A stretch of DNA of 64,000 nt from Arion vulgaris (GCA_020796225.1 CM036775.1:12853671-12917670), one strand, 5' to 3'. Counted from the first letter of the stretch, positions 12,801 to 27,800 are shown. Program-made: numbers and translations. Notes: generated from the sequence alone by a model not told the origin.

Positions 12801-15800
12801 AGATTTTTGGCAGCAAGAGCTCTCTGCACAATCACCTGCAAAATTAAATACTTAAATTGTGTATTAAACCAAAAACAATATGAAAAAAAATGCTAGAAAT
12901 AGCATCACAAGTTATAACAAAAAATTAAAATTAATACTGAGAGCAGGAAAGTTATGACAATTGTTAAATCCTTGTAGTCTCTCGTGTGTTGCTGGCGCTT
13001 GCAAAGAGACCAAAGAATATTAACACTGCGACCTTCAAGGCATGTCGTAAAAGGCGACGAGGTAGGGGCTTAGGAAGACTACATAGTAAAGAAAAAGGGT
13101 CACAGAAATTGGATGTGATGGCCTACTTGTAGGCACATAGATGACACAACGTACAATCACTCTTAGGCTCAGATCACATACAACTCACAAAGAGTGGTTT
13201 AACAATTGGTCGATATGAAGCGTTCAAAGAAGAAAAAGATAATTGTTAATTTTGTATGCCAAAAATTAAGAGTTTTTGTCAAGCAATATTTATTAAATAC
13301 TGATAGAGTAATAGCCGTCCATCGTTAGTGATGATGACAACAGCTTCAGGCGTGTGCTGCTGCACCTCTCTGGTGTATGCAGAGGCGACTGTAGAGTACA
13401 ATCCTAGAACACAATCCCCATACCACAGGTGGGGCATACATGATCAAGGTAAGACATGTGGGTGTTCTATCTTTTCGCGCGGCTTGTTTTCTTTGTGCCT
13501 CAACAGCGAATCATCTGTTTGATGACATTTTAAATATTGTGAATATTTTTGTAAGTATTTTTACATATTATTTGTAAGTATTTTTTACATATTATTTTTG
13601 TGAATGCATTTTGTTCAGGAAAACATTTGTAGCCAACTTTTTATGATTTTCAACTGACAAGTTTTTTTCTCTTGTGCGCTCACTATGAACACGGGTCTTA
13701 CGTTTTACCGTCCTTCTCCGATAGGACTAGGAACTTTATCTCAAAGAATTGTATAACTCTGGAAAACTATCCCGATTGGTATACACCGGGAATGAACTGA
13801 GTACCTTTAGAGTGAAAGTCGAGCACCTTACCTCCATGACACAGACATGGAAGTTTATACGTTAAAGCAAAGGAAGGGGAGGGAGAGGGGTAAGTAGAAC
13901 ACTCCTGAAAATGACTTTTGATAACACATTGCGACTATTGAAAACTAGCTATGATTTAAACATTAAGAAGCTGATATCTTTATATAGATCAACAATATAA
14001 AGAAGAGCTGGAGGGAGCTGCAGGAGATAGCTAGAGAAAGGAAGACTTGGCATGAGTTGGTTGAGGGACTATGCCCCAACTCGGGATAAAAGGCAAGAGA
14101 GAGAGAGAGAGAGATGTCTTTATATGGAGCCCGCAATCGAAATCAGATCTGAATCTGCTCTTCCTCATTTCTGTTTAGTAAACTATCAATTAGAGGGATG
14201 TGGGTTTAATCCTACACTCGACGTACCACATGCGAGGAAAGGAATTGGACCTCATACCTCCTGCACATTATGGACAAGAAATCCGAAGTGAAGTTACTTC
14301 ATACCATACTGTCTGCCTGCTGCCTTGTGGGTTTTGGCTGGGGACAGCAAAAGGCTAACGGAGAGCGAACCCAGTAAACGCTGGTTGAAACTGAACACAC
14401 CACCGAAGGATAAGCACCTGAGCTCCAATAGGTACTGAAGGCTGTGCACGAACATCCCGTTCTTGATGTTTGGCTGTTTATATATCACAATAGAATGATA
14501 AAAACGTCATAAGAACGATCGCGAGAGAGAGATATACCATAATGTCTAAAAAGACTAAGGAACATTGTATTATTTTATAAACTACTAATGAAATTTTTCT
14601 GTTCATTTTGTCCCCTTCCTGGACACATTTCTATGGACGCCCATGAGCACAGAAACCCAATTTCTTCTGAAAATCTTAGTCTATCCATGATCTTAATGGT
14701 TGACAAATTAATCCAACAAGATACAATCAACATATATACCTGATCAGAACACCAGTACCAAACCGCAGAAACAGTTAATCCAAAGAAAACTCCAGACCAA
14801 GGGAGATCATTATCAGTTACAGATCTCACAAGATTGTAAGCATTATCAGGTGGTATGCCACAGTTAGTGTAGGAATAGTTATCGTTCTTTCCTAGATGTT
14901 CTAGTGTTGTGTTTGGGTAAGAGGAGAAGTATCTGTGACGTAGGTTTTCATATCCTCCAACTTCAATAAATCCTACCAGGAAAACAAATATAATTATCAA
15001 CAGATTAAACAGAAAGTCACATAAAATAACACTGGATGACTACATATATATTAGTAGATTAAAACAATTTATCAATATGTGGAGGCAGGGGTAGACCAAG
15101 ACGAAGGTGGCAGCAGAACATCAAAGAAACATTGAACATGACGTTAGAAAAGGCGGGAGAACTTGTTAGAGAGATAATTTTTCAGGCAGACTGTGAGAAA
15201 AGCGACGTTCTGCAAATGAGACAACTACAAGAAACAAAGTATTTAAAGGCTAAAGATTGACTTTATTGCACCATTTTTCCCTTTACGCATCCGTTTCTGT
15301 TGGCAGATTTAGCACGCCATCTGCCTAGAGTGTTGAACAAACACACACTCCGTCGCTCTAGCAACAATCTTAGGAATCTCATGAAAAATATGCGCATGTG
15401 ACTCTGCTTGGACTTGAATCCACAATCTTCGGAATGGCAGGCAAACTTCTTAACCACTTTACCATAGAATTTGTATATGAACAAAAAGATGAAGTGAAAG
15501 AGACCACGGAATAGGAAGAGCTTTGCCCTAGCAAGAAAACGGTGAAGAGATAACATTGAATTAGACTTAGAAATGCTAAAAGTCAACAATTTGGAAGAGA
15601 AGGCTTAGCAAACAGATGAATAGAAACATGTGATATCTGCAACAACGAACCCCTTAGGTTCGGAAAGCTGAAGAAGAAGAATGTTAACAATAGTATCATT
15701 ATTAATATTACAACTGTCACAAAAACTGTAATTACAGCGCTTTGTTCCTATTTCCGAGGAGCGTCGGGCCGAATGGATTAGAGCGCAGATTTCCAATCGG

Positions 15801-18800
15801 GAGACCACGGGTTCGATCCCTGGTATGGTCAATGAGTTTTTTCTGTCAGGGCAAAGACAAAAAATATCCGAACCTGAAAAGTTTTGCGATGACTGCACTA
15901 GCCATGTGGTCGTTAAATTCCTCAGACTCACGTTTTCCTGTCCTACACCGCCCTAAAAAGCGGTAGTACACAGACAGTATAGACAGCTCCCATTTCTACA
16001 AGTACACTGGGGGATTCAATAAGCCGGATGACTTACCTGAAGCTATCACCACGCGTGTACAGGTCATCGGTTATATTATTTTATCTCCAACAGAAATTTG
16101 TTGACTTTAGAAATGTGTCAATCACTGGAAGTTTCCGTTAAAAAAACAGCACCATGTAAAATCGCCATTCGACCAACCGCTCTACTGCATATATATATAT
16201 ATATATATATACCATACACAACATTATAAGTATTATTCTTAGAAACATCAGTATTTATATCATTATCAACAGGATTTATTGTGATCAAGCGGTAGGAGCC
16301 TGATCACAAACCCAAGCGTACCTGGTTCAAATCCCACGGTGTTCAAGTTCGTTTCCGTGGGATTTTACAAAAGGTAAAATGGACCTCACCGTTCAGAAAG
16401 CAATGGCAAACTACTGAACGTATAAGTGGTGTATAGAAAATCAACGACTCGTTTACTGTGGTTGATGGCTACGTCGTGTAAAGGATATGCCCCGATTTTC
16501 ATTTTCATCCATATCATTACAGAAACAAGAGTATTAACTATTGCTGACAGTACCTCAGAGATAACAGAGGCGACGAAAAACACTATTTATGAAGCGGACA
16601 CAACAGCCCGGTGTAGCAATCTCTTCTTATCTTGACGCTGTGAGACAAAACAGGATTAGAGGAGAGGACGCACGAGTGGTTAACAGGCCCAAATTTGGGG
16701 TGTAAAGAATAGAACCGCTGTTACCTGCCATGCATGTCGTAAGAGGCAACTAAGGAGGTTTGGCTGAAATCGATGCATGTGTCCTAAACATGTGAAGTCT
16801 ATGGTTTAGGGGCCTACCAAACCAATGTGCAACGATACAGTTCTGGTAAAGATCAAACATATCACAAAGTGATTAAAATTGGTCGTAAAGAACGAACGCA
16901 AAAAAAGAAGAAGAAGAAGAAGAAGAGAGGAGAGGAAAAAGAAAAAAGGAAAGAAACTGACAGTATCAACTTTAATTATATTATAACTAATTATATATCA
17001 ACATTATTATTGCTAACAAATATATCAACATTACCCATGACCATCAGGACAAATGCGCCTGACCATGATAATTGTTTGAATAAATCGTCCATATCACAGC
17101 CGTCAGACCACCTGGTAGAAATATTCATAGATCACTGAGAGATAAAACATATGAAGTTTAAGATAAATAAGAGAATGAACAAATGAAATTTGGGAGAAAG
17201 GAATGGATGACTTTATGTAGTGTAGCATAAATGAATCGATGACTTTATGTAGTGTTAGATAAATGAATCGATGACTTTATGTAGTGTTAGATAAATGAAT
17301 CGATGACTTTATGTAGTGTTAGATAAATGAATCGATGACTTATGTAGTGTAAATAGATAAATGAATTCGATGACTTTATGTAGTGTTGTATAAATGAATG
17401 GATGACTTCATGTAGTGTTGTATACATGAATGGATGACTTTATGTAGTGTTGTATAAATGAATGGATTGCTTTATGTAGTATAGCATAAATGAATGGATG
17501 ACTTCATGTAGTGTAGCATAAATGAATGGATGATTTTATGTAGTGTTTGATAAATGAATGGATGATTTTATGTAGTGTTGTATAAATGAATGGATGACTT
17601 TATGTAGTGTTGTATACATGAATGGATGACTTTATGTAGTGTTGTATAAATGAATGGATGACTTTATGTAGTATAGCATAAATGAATGGATAACTTCATG
17701 TAGTGTAGCATAAATAAATGGATGACTTTATGTAGTGTTGTATACATGAATGGATGACTTTATGTAGTGTTGTATAAATGAATGGATGACTTCATGTCTA
17801 ACATTGACATATTATTATATTTATACCTCCAATAGTGAACAGTGCAGATATCGCCAACAGAATGATAATGGCGACGTACAAGTTTAGTTCAGGCATGGCT
17901 TGCGTGAGAAACAGAGCACCCGAGTACAGGTCAGCCTAAAATAAACATTGCAATATAATTTAGAGAAGGACTACGTGGAAGAAGTTACAAATGAAGGAAA
18001 ATACAACAAACTTCTTCTTTTTCCAACGCTTCATATCGATCACTTGTGAAACTTCTCTTTGTGATTTGTTTGTGATGAGATCTTGTACATTGTGCCAGTT
18101 ATGCGCCTACAAGTAAGCCAGCACATCCGATTTCTGCGATTTATTTACTAGGGTAGTTTCCTTAGTCCCCTACCTCAGTCGCCTCTTACGACATGCTTTG
18201 TAGGTCGCAGTGTTACTATTCTTTGCTCCTTGGAGGCCTGACAACACATGGGCTGGTTTGATCAAAGAAGTACTTATCAAGCAAAGGATACAACAAAGAT
18301 ATGAAGAAATTCAGACTTTTTGTACGAGCAACATTTTTCTTTCCATTTTTAGGTGTTTTCATTTTACATTTATTTCGTTTTTAGTCACATATTTTAATTT
18401 AGGGACGTTAAGGATTTATTGTCTGATTGTATTTGTTATGTCTGCTGTATAAGAAGTCTGAATCTCTTCACTTCTTTTGTATTCTTTGTTTGATAAAGGC
18501 CTTTTAGTCGAAACGTCTCTGTATATTGTTTTTGTACTTTGTTATAAACTATAAGACTACATATATAAAATGTGAAGAATGGGTGGGTCTACATTAAGGA
18601 TAAGACCATCATCATCAGGTACCGTGCCGGCTGGCGTAGACGATTATAGATCTCCACAAATCTCATTATCTTTAGGTGTTTGCTGAACCCTTCTTATTTC
18701 TCTCTGCTTCTGTTCTTCTACGATCCAAAGTTTTAATCACTCCTTTATGTGAAAAATGTTTGATTCTTTCTAAGAACATGTTTTTATTCAGATCTCACAT

Positions 18801-21800
18801 TGGTTTGGTAGGCCCCTAAACACATAGATTTCTACAAGTTTAGGACATGTGCATCCGATTTCATCCAAACCTCCTTAGTCGCCTCCTACGACATGCATGG
18901 CAGGAAACAGTGGTTCTATTCTTTACACCCCAAATTTGGTTTGCTATCGACTCAGATGTTGACACTCTACTGTGCCATGAAGTCAGGCTATCCAATATTT
19001 TCTCTCACTCTGTCTTCATCTGTCTCGTCTACCCTCGATTTTACCAGTTGTTACAATGTGTTCTAAACCTTCCCTCATCATTACATGTCCGAATAATGAT
19101 GACTGCCTCTTTCTTATATTGATAATAAGCTTTCTCTGTGTCTTGATCTCATTCAGAACCTCCACATTCGTTATTTTAGCAGCTCATTAGATTGTCACCA
19201 TTCTTCAGAAAAAACCATATCCCTGTGGACCTTAGAGATGTTTTGATCTGTTTGTTTATTGTCCTTTGCTCGCATCCGTATGTCAGTATTGGCAATGACT
19301 TGTTGCATAAAATGCTTCTCATTTTCTGGAACGCTGCTTTGGCATGCATTATTGATGAGACAGCATATATAAAATATGAAGAATTAATAAGTGAAACTAC
19401 ATTAAGAATTAGACAACTTACATAAATCTTGTTGAAGACATACGAAAACTTACAGAAATCTGGTGAAAACATACGAAAACTTAAGAAATCTTAGAAACAT
19501 CGAAACTTACAAAATCTTGTGAAGTACAAATAGAACTGGAACATACAACTTACAGAAATCTTGGTGAAAACATAGAAAATTACAGAATGAAAACATGAAA
19601 ATTACAGAACTTTGAAAAATAGAGATAGTCAAGCACAAAATTCTGATTCTCTGTCCACCAAAACGTTTTCAAGGTATCGGCATGGTAAACACCTTGATGG
19701 AAATACAGATAAAATATACAAGATAAAATATACAAGATAAATATACAAGATAAAATATACAAGTTATAAAATATACAAGATAAAATATACAAGATAAAAT
19801 ATACAAGATAAAATATACAAGATAAAATATACAAGATAAAATATACAAGATAAAATATACAAGATAAAATATACAAGATAAAATATACAAGATAAAATAT
19901 ACAAGATAAAATATACAAGATAAAATATACAAGATAAAATATACAAGATAAAATATACAAGATAAAATATACAAGATAAAATATACAAGATAAAATATAC
20001 ATGATAAAATATCGTCCCTCTTGTCCTACATGGCATAAAAAAAAGTATTACAGGCAGTAACAACAGTCAAAAAATTACAAATAAACAGCGTCATCGCCTT
20101 AAGATACAACTAATCTGTTGCCTTGCAGGTCGGTTGGGGACAGTCAAAGGCTAACGGAGAGCGAACCCAGTAAACGCTGGTTGAAATCGGACACGTCGCC
20201 GGAGAACAAGCACCAGAGCTCCAAATGGAACTGATGATGTGACGTAAAACATTCTTGGCACAGGCTGTTAATATATCACTCTAGAATGATCAAAATGATC
20301 AAAAGGAATGATCGAGAGAGAGAGAGAGAGATACAACTATTGTAAGAGCTACTTAGATACAGTGAATACAAAGCAAAATCGTCTCGCAAAAGGTGGATCA
20401 CAGAAATAACAGAGGCAGCGAAAAACAATATTTATGAAGCGCACACAAAAACCCGTTCTATATATCTCTTCTTATCCTCACGCTGTGAGGAAACACATCG
20501 TCTTTCTTCTTCTGTCATTTCTCTGATCCTGTTTTGTCTCACAGCGTCAGGATAAAAAGAGATTTCTAGCAGGGTAGTTTGTGAGCGTTTCATAAACAGT
20601 GTTTTACGTAGCCTCTGTTATCTATGTGGCCCACCTTTTGCACCGACGGTCTTTTCCTTTGTATCCACTGTATCGGAGCAACATTACTCTTTGAGGCGCA
20701 CTGCCTGTTAGTAATCTGCTTATGTGTCCGAACTATTTAATTTGTTGTTTCTTGATAAAGTCCCTTACTGATGTTGTACTCACTTTGACATGATTAGTAA
20801 ACAGAAATAGAAAAATAAGTATGAGTAGTGAGGTGGTCAAATAGATAGAGCGCTTGTTTACAGTCAAAGAAAACTGATCCTCATGTCCAGGACAGTGGAT
20901 CCACTTGAGTCTCTGGCCTTTGCAGTGAGCATAGCACAACATACGTGTTAAACATTTACATATTTACACATTTACATAAAGTAGTAAGAAGGGCTTCTTA
21001 CTAGTCACATATACACATTTACACATACTCACATTTACACATTTACACTTATACGTACCATATACACATTTACACATATACCCATATACACATTTACACA
21101 TTTACACATATACACATTTAAACATTTACATATATACCCATATACACATTTACATATATACACATTTACATATATACACATTTACAGATATACACATTTA
21201 CACATATGCCCATATACACATTTACACATATACACATTACACATATACACATTTACACATATACACATTTACACATATACACATTTACACATACACACAT
21301 TTACACATTTACACATATACACATTTACACATATACACATTTACATATAACATTTACACATATTACACATATACACATTTACACATATACACATTTCTAC
21401 ATTACATATACACATTTACACATATACACATTTACACATATACACATTTACACATATACACATTTACACATATACACATTTACACATATACACATTTTAC
21501 TACATATACACTTATTTACACATATACACATTTACACATATACACATTTACACATATACACATTACAATATACACATTTACACATATACACATTTACACA
21601 TATACACATTTACATATATACACATTTACACATATACACATTTACACATATACACATTTACACATATACACATTTACACATATACCCATATACACATTTA
21701 CATATATACACATTTACACATATACACATTTACACATTTACATATGAACACATTTACATATATACACATTACATACGTAATCTTACTTACTCCTGCGGCG

Positions 21801-24800
21801 ATATAGACTGGAACAAAAAACCATCCTAGGAGCATCAAAATGAAGATTGCCTGAAAATAAATATTATGTTAAATGATTATTTACAATTATAAAGTGAGCT
21901 GGTGGTCGAGTTTTTAAACGCAGTAGTGCTTCCTCGAAAACATCCCGTGTTCGGTACTTCGGTAAAGATAACACATTTTTTCTGTTAGGGACAAAACAAT
22001 TGATGACCTGTACACACGTGAGACAGCGTCGGGCAAGCGATCTTAAGTCATTTGACCTATATAGTACACTTAGCATACTTACAAAAATGGGAATTAAGCG
22101 ATGTTATGTGTTGAAATCAAAATGTTGAAAGAGACAAAATGTTGAAGAGACAAAATGTTGGAAGAGAACAAATGTTGGGAGAGACAAAAATGTTGAAGAG
22201 ACAAAATGTTGGGAGAGACAAAATGTTGGAAGAGACAAAATTGAAAGAGACAAAATGTTGAAGAGACAAAATGTTGAAAGAGACAAAATGTTGGAGAGAC
22301 AAATGTTGAAGAGACAAATGTTGGAGAGACAAAATGTTGGAAGAGACAAATGTTGGAAGAGACAAATGTTGGAAGAGACAAATGTTGAAGAGACAAATGT
22401 TGAAGAGACAAATGTTGAAGAGACAAAATGTTGGAGAGACAAATGTTGGGAGAGACAAATGTTGAAGAGACAAATGTTGAAGAGACAAATGTTGAAGAGA
22501 CAAATGTTGAAGAGACAATGTTGAAAGAGACAAAATGTTGGAAGAGACAAAATGTTGAAAGAGACAAAATGTTGAAGAGATAAAATGTTGGAAGAGACAA
22601 ATGTTGAAGAGACAAAATGTTGGAAGAGACAAATGTTAAGAGACAAATGTTGAAGAGACAAATGTTGAAGAGACAAATGTTGGAAGAGACAAATGTTGAA
22701 GAGACAAAATGTTGAAGAGACAATGTTGAAGAGACAAAATGTTGAAGAGACAAAATGTTGAAGAGACAAATGTTGGAAGAGACAAATGTTGAAAGAGACA
22801 AAATGTTGAAGAGACAATGTTGAAGAGACAAATGTTGAAAGAGACAAATGTTGAAGAGACAAATGTTGGAAGAGACAAATGTTGGAAGAGACAAATGTTG
22901 GAGAGACAAATGTCGGAAGAGACAAAATGTTGAAGAGACAAATGTTGGAGAGACAAATGTCGGAAGAGACAAAATGTTAAAACAAATGTTAGAGAGAGAC
23001 AGAATAAATATAAAAAAATCAACGAAAAGTAAAATAGAAGAAATAGTCTTACTGAGCCGCATAACTGGCACAACGTACAATCGCTCTTAGGCTCAGATCA
23101 CATACAGATCACACAGAGAGTTAACAAGGGTTGATATGGAGCGTTCGAAGAAGAAGATGAAGAACAGGATGCCGCTATCAACCACAGTAAACTAGTCGTT
23201 GATTTTCTAAGCACTATTTATACGTCCAGTAGTTTGCCATTACTTTCTGAACGTGTGGCCCATTTTACCGTTTGTAAAGATCAATGGGAACAAATTTGCT
23301 TTCAAACTGCTCGCCACGGTGTTTGAACCAGGTACTCTTGGCTTATGATCGAGCTTACTATCGCTAAACCACAGGCGTCCACGGCACACACACATACACA
23401 CATACACACATACACGCATACACACATATAAACACGACTTACGTTCAATTCAAAAGCTGCTATACCAATACCAGTGGAAGCCCCCGAACCAGCTAGTCCC
23501 ACAAAATGTCCAGAACCAATATTACTGGCAAACAATGAAGCTCCAACCTGTAGATAAATAATAACACATTTTGTCATAAAAAGTTCATGTGTTTTAGGAA
23601 ATAAAGTCAAGAAATCCTTTTTTAAAATAGCGTATATATGTTATACGAGCCCTATCGTCATAGCACTCCGGACATGTCCATAGGTACTCGGATCTCCACC
23701 TCAACAAATCTAGCAGCTCAACACGCCAGTTCGATGTTGATTAATCAATCTCTTCGCATATTTGGTATGTCGTTCCTTACGGGCTGCACCAATCTCTCTC
23801 TATCTCTCTTGTTCGTTCTTTTTGGCCATTTTTATCCTTCTTTTTGTGATATATAAACAACCTTTGCCAAGACCGTATTTTACGACACATCTTCAGTACC
23901 ATTTGGAGCTCGGGTGCTTGTCCTTCGGCGACGTGTCCGATTTCAACCAGCGTTTACTGGGTTTGCTCTCCATCAGCCTTTGACTGTCCCCAGCCTACCT
24001 GCAAGGCAGCAGATTGCATCAATATCGACACCCCTCTCTCTCAATCTAGTCAGCGAGTGGGATTCACAACCCTGAAACTCCTCTTTTCGGAAAGACTCTC
24101 TCAATGCGTTAAGAATGTCATTTCGGTCCATGGCAGCACGATCTCCTTATAGAGAAGGTCGTGAATGCAGCTCTCTCTAAAATCGTAGTCACGCCTTTCA
24201 ATCTATTAGCTCGTTCATTACCCCTGACTCCTGCGTGCCAAGGGACGAAACTGAACGTTTTTCTATATCATGATGTGTCAGTACTGTAATGTCTTGATTT
24301 TAGGGCAGTTATGAAAATATTGGTGTATTCTATATGTTGTGTGCTGTGAAAGAAGTGAAACTCATCTCATCTGTTGTATCTTTGCTTGATAAAGGCCTTT
24401 TAGTCGAAACGTTGCTGTGTATTGTTATTGTTTTTGTATTTTTTAACGCCCGAGTGGTTACCAGGGCCCACATTTGGGGTGTAAAGAATAGAACCACTGT
24501 TACCTGCCACGCATGTCGTAAGAGGTGACTAAGGAGGTTTGGATGAAATCGGATGCGTGTGTCCTAAACGTGTAGAAGTCTATGCGTTTAGGGGCCTACC
24601 AAATCAATGTGCAACGTATACACGTTCTTGGCAAAGATCAAACATATCACAAAGAGTGATTAAAATTGGTCGTAAAGAACGAACGCAAAGAAGAAGAAGA
24701 AGAAGAATAATGTCAACAAACAATTGATGGCGTCCCACAAAGGATGTTGTAGTTATAATATGACTAAAGAAATGTGGAACCACACGATGTTCAAGCAACC

Positions 24801-27800
24801 CTGATCACACCTGGAACACTACTTGGAGTATGTATAACCGATGAGACATAGGAACTATAAGCATTAATATTCTTTGACATATCTAAGGGAACACTAAAAA
24901 TAGTAATAATATCCGCTCATCACAAGTGAGAAGGCTTTTAGTATAAGACATGTGTTGTTGGATCTATCTGATATGTGTGGAGGTGACTGTAGAGTGCGAA
25001 ATCTCCTACCACAGATGGGGCATACGTGATTATCTGTGAGCATGTGGGCGTTGTGTGTTCTGCCCCTTTGCGTCGATGGTCCAAGATGTAATTTTGAAGA
25101 TGATAAAAACATTTTGTAGAAATTTTATTTTAAATCTTTATAATGAATTTTTCCATGGCAGCGGCTTTCCAGTCTGCTCTGTTGATTTTGAATTGCCAAT
25201 GGTCTTTATTGTCAACTACGTTTTATCGTCCATCTCCGATAAAACTAGAAACTCGATCTCACTTAGCACGAAATAAGAAATCTCTGTATAATATCCTAGA
25301 ATCAAATAATTTGAACGAGACATAGTAACTCACGTCACAGAATCTTCTTGTTTAGCAAGATTGGTATGGTTATTGTTACTAAACTGACGTCATTGCACTC
25401 CGGGCAGACCCATAGGTGCTCAGTCTCCCAACAGATATCGAAGAGTATGCATACTGATGGTGCCGGGCTCCTAATTAAACACACTCACTCTGCCTCTCAG
25501 GCACCCAGTTCGACTGAACAACGAGTAACTCAACTGCTTAAATCGATTGATCGATTCAACATCATTTGTGTCCTCATCCAACAGAGAGTGCAAGAGACGA
25601 AGAATATCCCTTTATCCATCTTCAACTTCCAACAATCGATGCTGTGATGCAAGCCTGCCGCTCTCATTACCGTAAACACCGCATGCCAGGACAGTATATC
25701 CACAAGCCGCTGAGGTTAGAAACTTCATAGACGACATCCACTCATCCGAAACGGCCTTCTGATCTTGAAGCATCGACTGAGGTCAGATCAACAACTGCCC
25801 CAGTAAATGAAGTCCAGAGATCAAATGAGGCAGCAGTAACGGCCTCAACCTCATCCTCATACTAGAAGTAGTTGTCCTGTATGCCCACTTCGCTTGCAAC
25901 AACCCTACCATACGCATTAGCCAAGAAACCCAGCCATTTCTCAACGTTGGTTCAAGATGATACCATAAACATCAAGTAAGATACTTACCGGTATCCAGTT
26001 CATCTTCCAGCCAAGAAATAACCAACAGATCTCTGTTTCGCATGACGACTGCAGACAGATGAAATATCAACATTAGTACAACTACAAAATATCAACATTA
26101 GTACAACTACAAAATATCAACATTAGTACAACTACATAATATCAACATTAGTACAACTACATAATATCAACATTAGTACAACTACAAAATATCAACATTA
26201 GTACAACTACAAAATATCAACATTAGTACAACTACAAAATATCAACATTAGTACAACTACAAAATATCAACATTAGTACAACTACAAAATATCAACATTA
26301 GTACAACTACAAAATATCAACATTAGTACAACTACATAATATCAACATTAGTGCAACTACAAAATATCAACATTAGTACAACTACAAAATATCAACATTA
26401 GTACAACTACAAAATATCAACATTAGTACAACTACAAAATATCAACATTAGTACAACTACAAAATATCAACATTAGTACAACTACAAAATATCAACATTA
26501 GTACAACTACAAAATATCAACATTAGTACAACTACAAAATATCAACATTAGTACAACTACAAAATATCAACATTAGTACAACTACAAAATATCAACATTA
26601 GTACAACTACAAAATATCAACATTAGTACAACTACAAAATATCAACATTAGTACAACTACAAAATATCAACATTAGTACAACTACAAAATATCAACATTA
26701 GTACAACTACAAAATATCAACATTAGTACAACTACAAAATATCAACATTAGTACAACTACAAAATATCAACATTAGTACAACTACAAAATATCAACATTA
26801 GTACAACTACAAAATATCAACATTAGTACAACTACAAAATATCAACATTAGTACAACTACAAAATATCAACATTAGTACAACTACAAAATATCAACATTA
26901 GTACAACTACAAAATATCAACATTAGTACAACTACAAAATATCAACATTAGTACAACTACAAAATATCAACATTAGTACAACTACAAAATATCAACATTA
27001 GTACAACTACAAAATATCAACATTAGTACAACTACAAAATATCAACATTAGTACAACTACAAAATATCAACATTAGTACAACTACAAAATATCAACATTA
27101 TTACAACTACAAAATATCAACATTAGTACAACTACAAAATATCAACATTAGTACAACTACAAAATATCAACATTAGTACAACTACAAAATATCAACATTA
27201 GTACAACTACAAAATATCAACATTAGTACAACTACAAAATATCAACATTAGTACAACTACAAAATATCAACATTAGTACAACTACAAAATATCAACATTA
27301 GTACAACTACAAAATATCAACATTAGTACAACTACAAAATATCAACATTAGTACAACTACAAAATATCAACATTAGTACAACTACAAAATATCAACATTA
27401 GTACAACTACAAAATATCAACATTAGTACAACTACAAAATATCAACATTAGTACAACTACAAAATATCAACATTAGTACAACTACAAAATATCAACATTA
27501 GTACAACTACAAAATATCAACATTAGTACAACTACAAAATATCAACATTAGTACAACTACAAAATATCAACATTAGTACAACTACAAAATATCAACATTA
27601 GTACAACTACAAAATATCAACATTAGTACAACTACACAATATCAACATTAGTACAACTACAAAATATCAACATTAGTACAACTACAAAATATCAACATTA
27701 GTACAACTACAAAATATCAACATTAGTACAACTACAAAATATCAACATTAGTACAACTACAAAATATCAACATTAGTACAACTACAAAATATCAACATTA

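Noticed and set aside
14575..15000. 141-codon single-exon protein
   Set aside because: It is SLC5 exon 8 plus read-through into both introns; borders at 14740 and 14972 have splice signals and correct phase.
15757..15840. Functional tRNA gene
   Set aside because: A and B boxes are present but the acceptor stem does not pair and a repeat body follows; it is a SINE-F head. The same reasoning applies to 28640-28710 and 56965-57030.
16386..16583. A membrane-protein-like minus-strand frame ([16 protein letters not shown]) as the missing SLC5 exon 7
   Set aside because: It does not match the SGLT segment and is antisense to LINE-C and SINE-G; a better match with splice sites was found at 17035-17111.
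21206..21829. 207-codon THIHIYTYT protein
   Set aside because: By-product of the 16-bp array next to exon 4.
22094..23080. 328-codon Ser/Phe/Leu-rich open frame
   Set aside because: By-product of the 15/16-bp array in intron 3.
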